Under the pieces are notes generated by a model. It saw nothing but the letters and a program-made list of their open reading frames with translations. It was not told the DNA's origin and made no database searches. Shown piece by piece: positions 31,950-35,042 of a stretch of 35,042 nt of DNA. The stretch comes from Chryseobacterium sp. 39-10 (GTDB lineage Bacteria; Bacteroidota; Bacteroidia; Flavobacteriales; Weeksellaceae): NCBI GenBank assembly GCA_001898255.1, contig MKTK01000011.1, positions 85,096 through 120,137 on the forward strand. Reading direction: 5' to 3'. Made by a program: the position numbers and the translations under genes. The stretch's first letter is position 1, and each line of letters begins with the position of its first letter.

Positions 31950-34223
31950 ATGAAAACCATTTTTTCACTATTTTCTTTATCCTTTTTTCTAATGGCAAAT
32001 GCTCAAAACCTCACCACATACGTCAATCCTTTTGTAGGCACCAAAAACATGGGGCACACTTTTCCTGGGGCCACTGCACCTTTCGGAATGGTGCAGCTTT
32101 CACCCGAAACCAACCAGGTTCCGTATGCGCTGAACGGTAAATACAATCCCGAAACCTATCGTTATTGTTCCGGCTATCAGTTTGATGATCGCACCATTTT
32201 TGGTTTTTCGCATACTCATTTCAGTGGCGTTGGCCACTCCGATTTGGGCGATTTCCTCATCATGCCTACCAATGGTAAACTCAATCTTGAGCCGGGGCTT
32301 GCCAGTCAGCCGAAAAGTGGGTACCATTCACAATTTGCCAAAAATACAGAAAAGGCCAGTCCGGGATTTTATCAGGTAATGCTTGATGATTATGGCATTA
32401 AAGCCGAACTTACAGCTTCCGAAAGAGTGGGCTTCCATCGGTATACTTTTCCAAAATCTGCTGAGTCACATATTATTTTAGATTTAATGTCGAATATTTA
32501 CAATTACGACACGAAAAATGTTTGGACTTTTGTTCGCGTAGAAGACGATCAAACCGTTACCGGCTATCGCGAAACAACCGGCTGGGCAAGAACCCGAAAA
32601 GTGTTTTTTGCCATGAAGTTTTCTAAACCATTCAGGAAATACGGCATGAAGCGATACGAAAAAACCGACTACAACGGTTTCTATCGTAAATTCAACGAAA
32701 AAGAAAACTTCCCCGAATCTGCAGGACGGCAGATCCGTGCCTATTTCGATTTCGACACCCGGGACAATGAAGAAATTTTGGTGAAGTTTGCGCTTTCTCC
32801 CACTTCCACAGCAGGAGCAATCAAAAATCTGGAGCAGGAAATTCCTCATTGGGATTTTAGCAAAACCCGTCAGGAAACCGAAGCCAAATGGGAAAAAGAA
32901 CTCTCAAAAATCGAGGTAGAAACCTTGACACAAAATGATAAAACCACTTTTTACACCGCCATGTATCACACGATGATGTCGCCGGTTCTCTATCAGGATG
33001 TGGATGGGAAATACCTCGATATCGACCAGAATATTCATCAGGCGGACGGCTTCACCAATTATACCATTTTTTCCCTCTGGGATACTTACCGTGCGCTTCA
33101 TCCGCTCTACAACATTATTCAGCCCAAAAGAAACAATGATTTCATTCATTCCATGTTGTCGCATGCCAAATACAGTGTACATAAGGCACTACCCATTTGG
33201 TCCCATTATGCCAACGAAAACTGGTGTATGATTGGTTATCACGCAGTTTCTGTGCTTGCAGATGCACTTGCCAAAAATACAACCAATGCAGATTTAGCTA
33301 CCATGCTCAACGCTGCCATCACCAGTTCGAACCTTACCTATTATGATGGAATCGGTGATTACCTGAAATACAACTACGTGCCGGAAGACAAAAACAGTTC
33401 TTCTGTTTCCAAAACGTTGGAGTATGCCTATGACGATTGGTGTATTGCGCAGATCGCCTCAAAAGCCGGCAACGAAAAAGCCAAAACCAATTACCTGAAG
33501 CGAAGCGAGAATTACCGCAACGTCTATAACGCCGCTTCCGGATTTATGCAGCCCCGGCTTTCCGACGGCAGTTTTAAAAAAGAATTTGATCCTATGGATA
33601 CGCACGGGCAGGGATTTATTGAAGGAAACGCCTTTAATTATGGACTTTATGTACCGCAAAATGTTCCCGATATGATTAAAATGATGGGCGGCAAAAATAA
33701 ATTCTCCAAGCACCTCGATGCCATCTTCACCACGGAAATTGCAGAGAAATACATCGAGAAAAACGAAGACATCACCCGCGATGGTATCATCGGAAACTAT
33801 GTGCACGGCAACGAACCCGGCCATCATATTCCGTACCTGTACAATTTTACCAACGATCCATGGAAAACCCAGGAAAGAGTTCGCATGATTATGCGCAAAA
33901 TGTACCATGAGGGTGAAGACGGACTTTGCGGTAATGACGATGCCGGGCAAATGTCCGCTTGGTATATCTTCTCGGCGTTGGGCTTCTATCCTGTTTTGCC
34001 GGGTTCCGACGAGTACCAGTTGGGTTCTCCTTTAATTAAATCTGCAAAAATAAATTTGGAAAACGGAAAAACGTTAGCGATTACAACCCGGAATCAATCC
34101 GAAAAAAATGTATATGTAGAAAAAGTTGTGGTGAATGGCAAAGAAATTAAAAATCATATCTTGAAGCATGCCGACATCGCAAACGGCGGCGAAATTGTGT
34201 TTTACATGAGCAGTAAAAAATAG
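31950..34223 (+). CDS. GH92-family alpha-1,2-mannosidase, exported
   Basis: The 757-residue glycoside hydrolase has a signal peptide (TIFSLFSLSFFLMANAQ). An N-terminal beta-sandwich begins TTYVNPFVGTKNMGHTFPGATAPFGMVQLSP, typical of GH92. The C-terminal (alpha/alpha)6 barrel includes FSLWDTYRALHPLY, HGNEPGHHIPYLYN and GLCGNDDAGQMSAWYIFSALGFYPVLPG. Glu622 in GNEPGHH fits the catalytic acid, and Asp663/Asp664 lie in the base region. These enzymes are calcium-dependent exo-mannosidases acting on alpha-linked mannose of glycans such as N-glycans. There is no adjacent SusC/SusD pair or other sugar gene, so it is not a classic utilisation locus. A weak TACATTTA box lies upstream. Confidence 0.94.
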   Translation: MKTIFSLFSLSFFLMANAQNLTTYVNPFVGTKNMGHTFPGATAPFGMVQLSPETNQVPYALNGKYNPETYRYCSGYQFDDRTIFGFSHTHFSGVGHSDLGDFLIMPTNGKLNLEPGLASQPKSGYHSQFAKNTEKASPGFYQVMLDDYGIKAELTASERVGFHRYTFPKSAESHIILDLMSNIYNYDTKNVWTFVRVEDDQTVTGYRETTGWARTRKVFFAMKFSKPFRKYGMKRYEKTDYNGFYRKFNEKENFPESAGRQIRAYFDFDTRDNEEILVKFALSPTSTAGAIKNLEQEIPHWDFSKTRQETEAKWEKELSKIEVETLTQNDKTTFYTAMYHTMMSPVLYQDVDGKYLDIDQNIHQADGFTNYTIFSLWDTYRALHPLYNIIQPKRNNDFIHSMLSHAKYSVHKALPIWSHYANENWCMIGYHAVSVLADALAKNTTNADLATMLNAAITSSNLTYYDGIGDYLKYNYVPEDKNSSSVSKTLEYAYDDWCIAQIASKAGNEKAKTNYLKRSENYRNVYNAASGFMQPRLSDGSFKKEFDPMDTHGQGFIEGNAFNYGLYVPQNVPDMIKMMGGKNKFSKHLDAIFTTEIAEKYIEKNEDITRDGIIGNYVHGNEPGHHIPYLYNFTNDPWKTQERVRMIMRKMYHEGEDGLCGNDDAGQMSAWYIFSALGFYPVLPGSDEYQLGSPLIKSAKINLENGKTLAITTRNQSEKNVYVEKVVVNGKEIKNHILKHADIANGGEIVFYMSSKK

Positions 34224-34593
34224 ATCGGTTGGCAGATGAGAGGGTCTTTCAATATTAAGATCCTGTGATAAATTTTATTGCTAAAAATTTTTATAGGTAT
34301 TTTGAGATGGATTTTTTGCTTCATGTTTGCAGATTTGGCGGGCTAAATCAAAAATAGGAAGTAGAAAATACGCTCAAAAGAGCATTAAAATTGAGCAAAG
34401 ATGATTTGCTGAAGCTATATAAAAAAATCGGTAAAATTTGAAACAGGTTCTAAGTCCCTCCAAAATCAAAAAAAATAAAATTTTCAGACAGTTACTAAAA
34501 ATTTAGCCCTCATTTGTTTTAAATTTCCATATAGAAGGGCCAAATAGCGGTGGGGTAGCCACTTATTTTCAAATTGATCTTTTGATTATTGTT

Positions 34594-34610
34594 CGACTCC
34601 TTCGGAGTCG
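34594..34610. repeat. Palindrome CGACTCCTTCGGAGTCG
   Basis: The stem CGACTCC/GGAGTCG has a 3-base loop. On the minus strand it follows GGGG, giving GGGGCGACTCC, similar to the GGGGCGACT next to the palindrome at 2421-2433. Confidence 0.5.
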
Positions 34611-34645
34611 CCCCATTCAACGAAAGTTTTGTGCTGTAAAAATGT

Positions 34646-34660
34646 GAATCCTCCGGATTC
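34646..34660. repeat. Palindrome GAATCCTCCGGATTC
   Basis: Arms GAATCC and GGATTC flank TCC, 36 bases from the previous palindrome. Confidence 0.45.
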
Positions 34661-34947
34661 TTATGATCAATATTACGCCTTATAGCCCCGCTGGCAAAGT
34701 CTCCCGGTTTTAAGCAATACCCATCCAATCTGCAATCGTAGAGATTACAAAATGGGTTTCTCCTCAACTCTTATAACACAAAACGCGCTGTCTTACGAAA
34801 TCTAAGATTCGACGATGCCAATACTTTCGTGCCTCACCTGTCATAAAAAGTGATACTATCTGAAATTATGGTAAAAATCAGTTTATCACATAAACATCAT
34901 TGTGGATTTATTTTTTCTACTTTTATATCATTATAAACCAAAGAATT

Positions 34948-35042
34948 ATGAAACACCTTATTCTTATTCTCACCGCATTGCTGTTATTAGGATGCAGAGA
35001 CAGTAACAAAGCAGATGACGGATTTCACGCAGTATTGCCACC
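34948..35042 (+). CDS. Start of a lipoprotein gene (3' end outside window)
   Basis: The first 31 codons read MKHLILILTALLLLGCRDSN and continue KADDGFHAVLPP. LLGC is a good lipobox with Cys16, so this is a lipoprotein. Nothing in the mature part identifies it. A TACTTTTA sequence 22 bases upstream is a near match to the -7 box. Confidence 0.75.
   Translation, partial: MKHLILILTALLLLGCRDSNKADDGFHAVLP

Larger units (their letters stand above)
34224..34947. other. Gene-poor region with small palindromes and a possible decayed ORF
   Basis: No convincing gene is present in these 724 bases. A 27-codon stretch at 34358-34441 (EVENTLKRALKLSKDDLLKLYKK-like, split here only by reading) ends in a stop and looks like the tail of a helical protein, but has a stop just before it, so it may be a remnant. 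CGACTCCTTCGGAGTCG at 34594-34610 and GAATCCTCCGGATTC at 34646-34660 are palindromes. A minus-strand 82-codon ORF at 34519-34767 covers both palindromes and shows no domain, so I do not call it a gene. Confidence 0.45.

Noticed and set aside
34591-34601. GTTCGACTCC as a tRNA T-arm
   Set aside because: It is part of a simple palindrome; no acceptor, D or anticodon arms surround it.
34519-34767. 82-residue minus-strand ORF
   Set aside because: It covers two palindromes, has no recognised domain and no promoter-like box was noted. It is more likely repeat or non-coding DNA.

Overview
The window looks like chromosomal DNA from a flavobacterium, most likely a member of the Weeksellaceae (Chryseobacterium/Kaistella-like). 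The basis is: type IX secretion (T9SS) cargo; lipoproteins with Bacteroidetes-style signal peptides; GIN-domain, LemA/TPM and tandem OmpA proteins; the rpmB-rpmG-DUF4295-ftsY cluster; a single-chain IcmF mutase; and repeated matches to the Bacteroidetes -7 promoter box TAnnTTTG. No tRNA, rRNA, CRISPR array, intact insertion sequence or prophage was seen.

Layout. From 1 to 5.9 kb every gene is on the minus strand: a truncated T9SS-type surface protein, a GNAT acetyltransferase, a YceI lipoprotein, DNA polymerase IV, a TRIC/UPF0126 membrane protein, coaD and ddl. At about 6 kb the direction switches to lpxK and an overlapping purine nucleoside phosphorylase gene. An 810-base gap without a convincing gene follows (7909-8718). 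Its left part carries four DnaA-box-like 9-mers in about 110 bases. Its right part looks like an independent transcription unit, with a promoter, a purine-rich body carrying repeated GAAAGG modules, and a 12-bp terminator stem, but no recognisable protein. Next come a small TPR-like membrane protein and DHFR (minus), a lemA-TPM-TPM operon, a GIN-domain lipoprotein (minus), an M3 peptidase, a small T9SS cargo protein, an aminotransferase, murB-proC, and rpmB-rpmG-DUF4295-ftsY. After these lie a GlsB/YeaQ-type membrane protein, sppA (minus), folK, two tandem OmpA-family porin-like genes, a small membrane protein (minus), icmF, a serine hydrolase lipoprotein and a GH92 mannosidase. A gene-poor stretch and the start of a lipoprotein gene close the window.

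How the genes work together. Most are housekeeping: cell wall (ddl, murB), lipid A (lpxK), coenzyme A (coaD), folate (folA, folK), proline (proC), translation and membrane targeting (rpmB, rpmG, ftsY), purine salvage and DNA damage tolerance. The cell-envelope set (OmpA pair, YceI, GIN protein, GH92, M3 peptidase, serine hydrolase, T9SS cargo) is typical of a Bacteroidetes surface.

The most interesting region is 7.98-8.72 kb. The cluster of DnaA-like boxes, the AT-rich non-coding context and the switch in gene direction around it (7 of 7 minus to the left of 6 kb; 20 of 25 plus to the right of 8.7 kb) together suggest a chromosomal replication origin, with an uncharacterised structured RNA locus directly beside it. 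This is an inference from sequence alone. A genome-wide GC-skew plot, marker-frequency data and RNA-seq would decide it.
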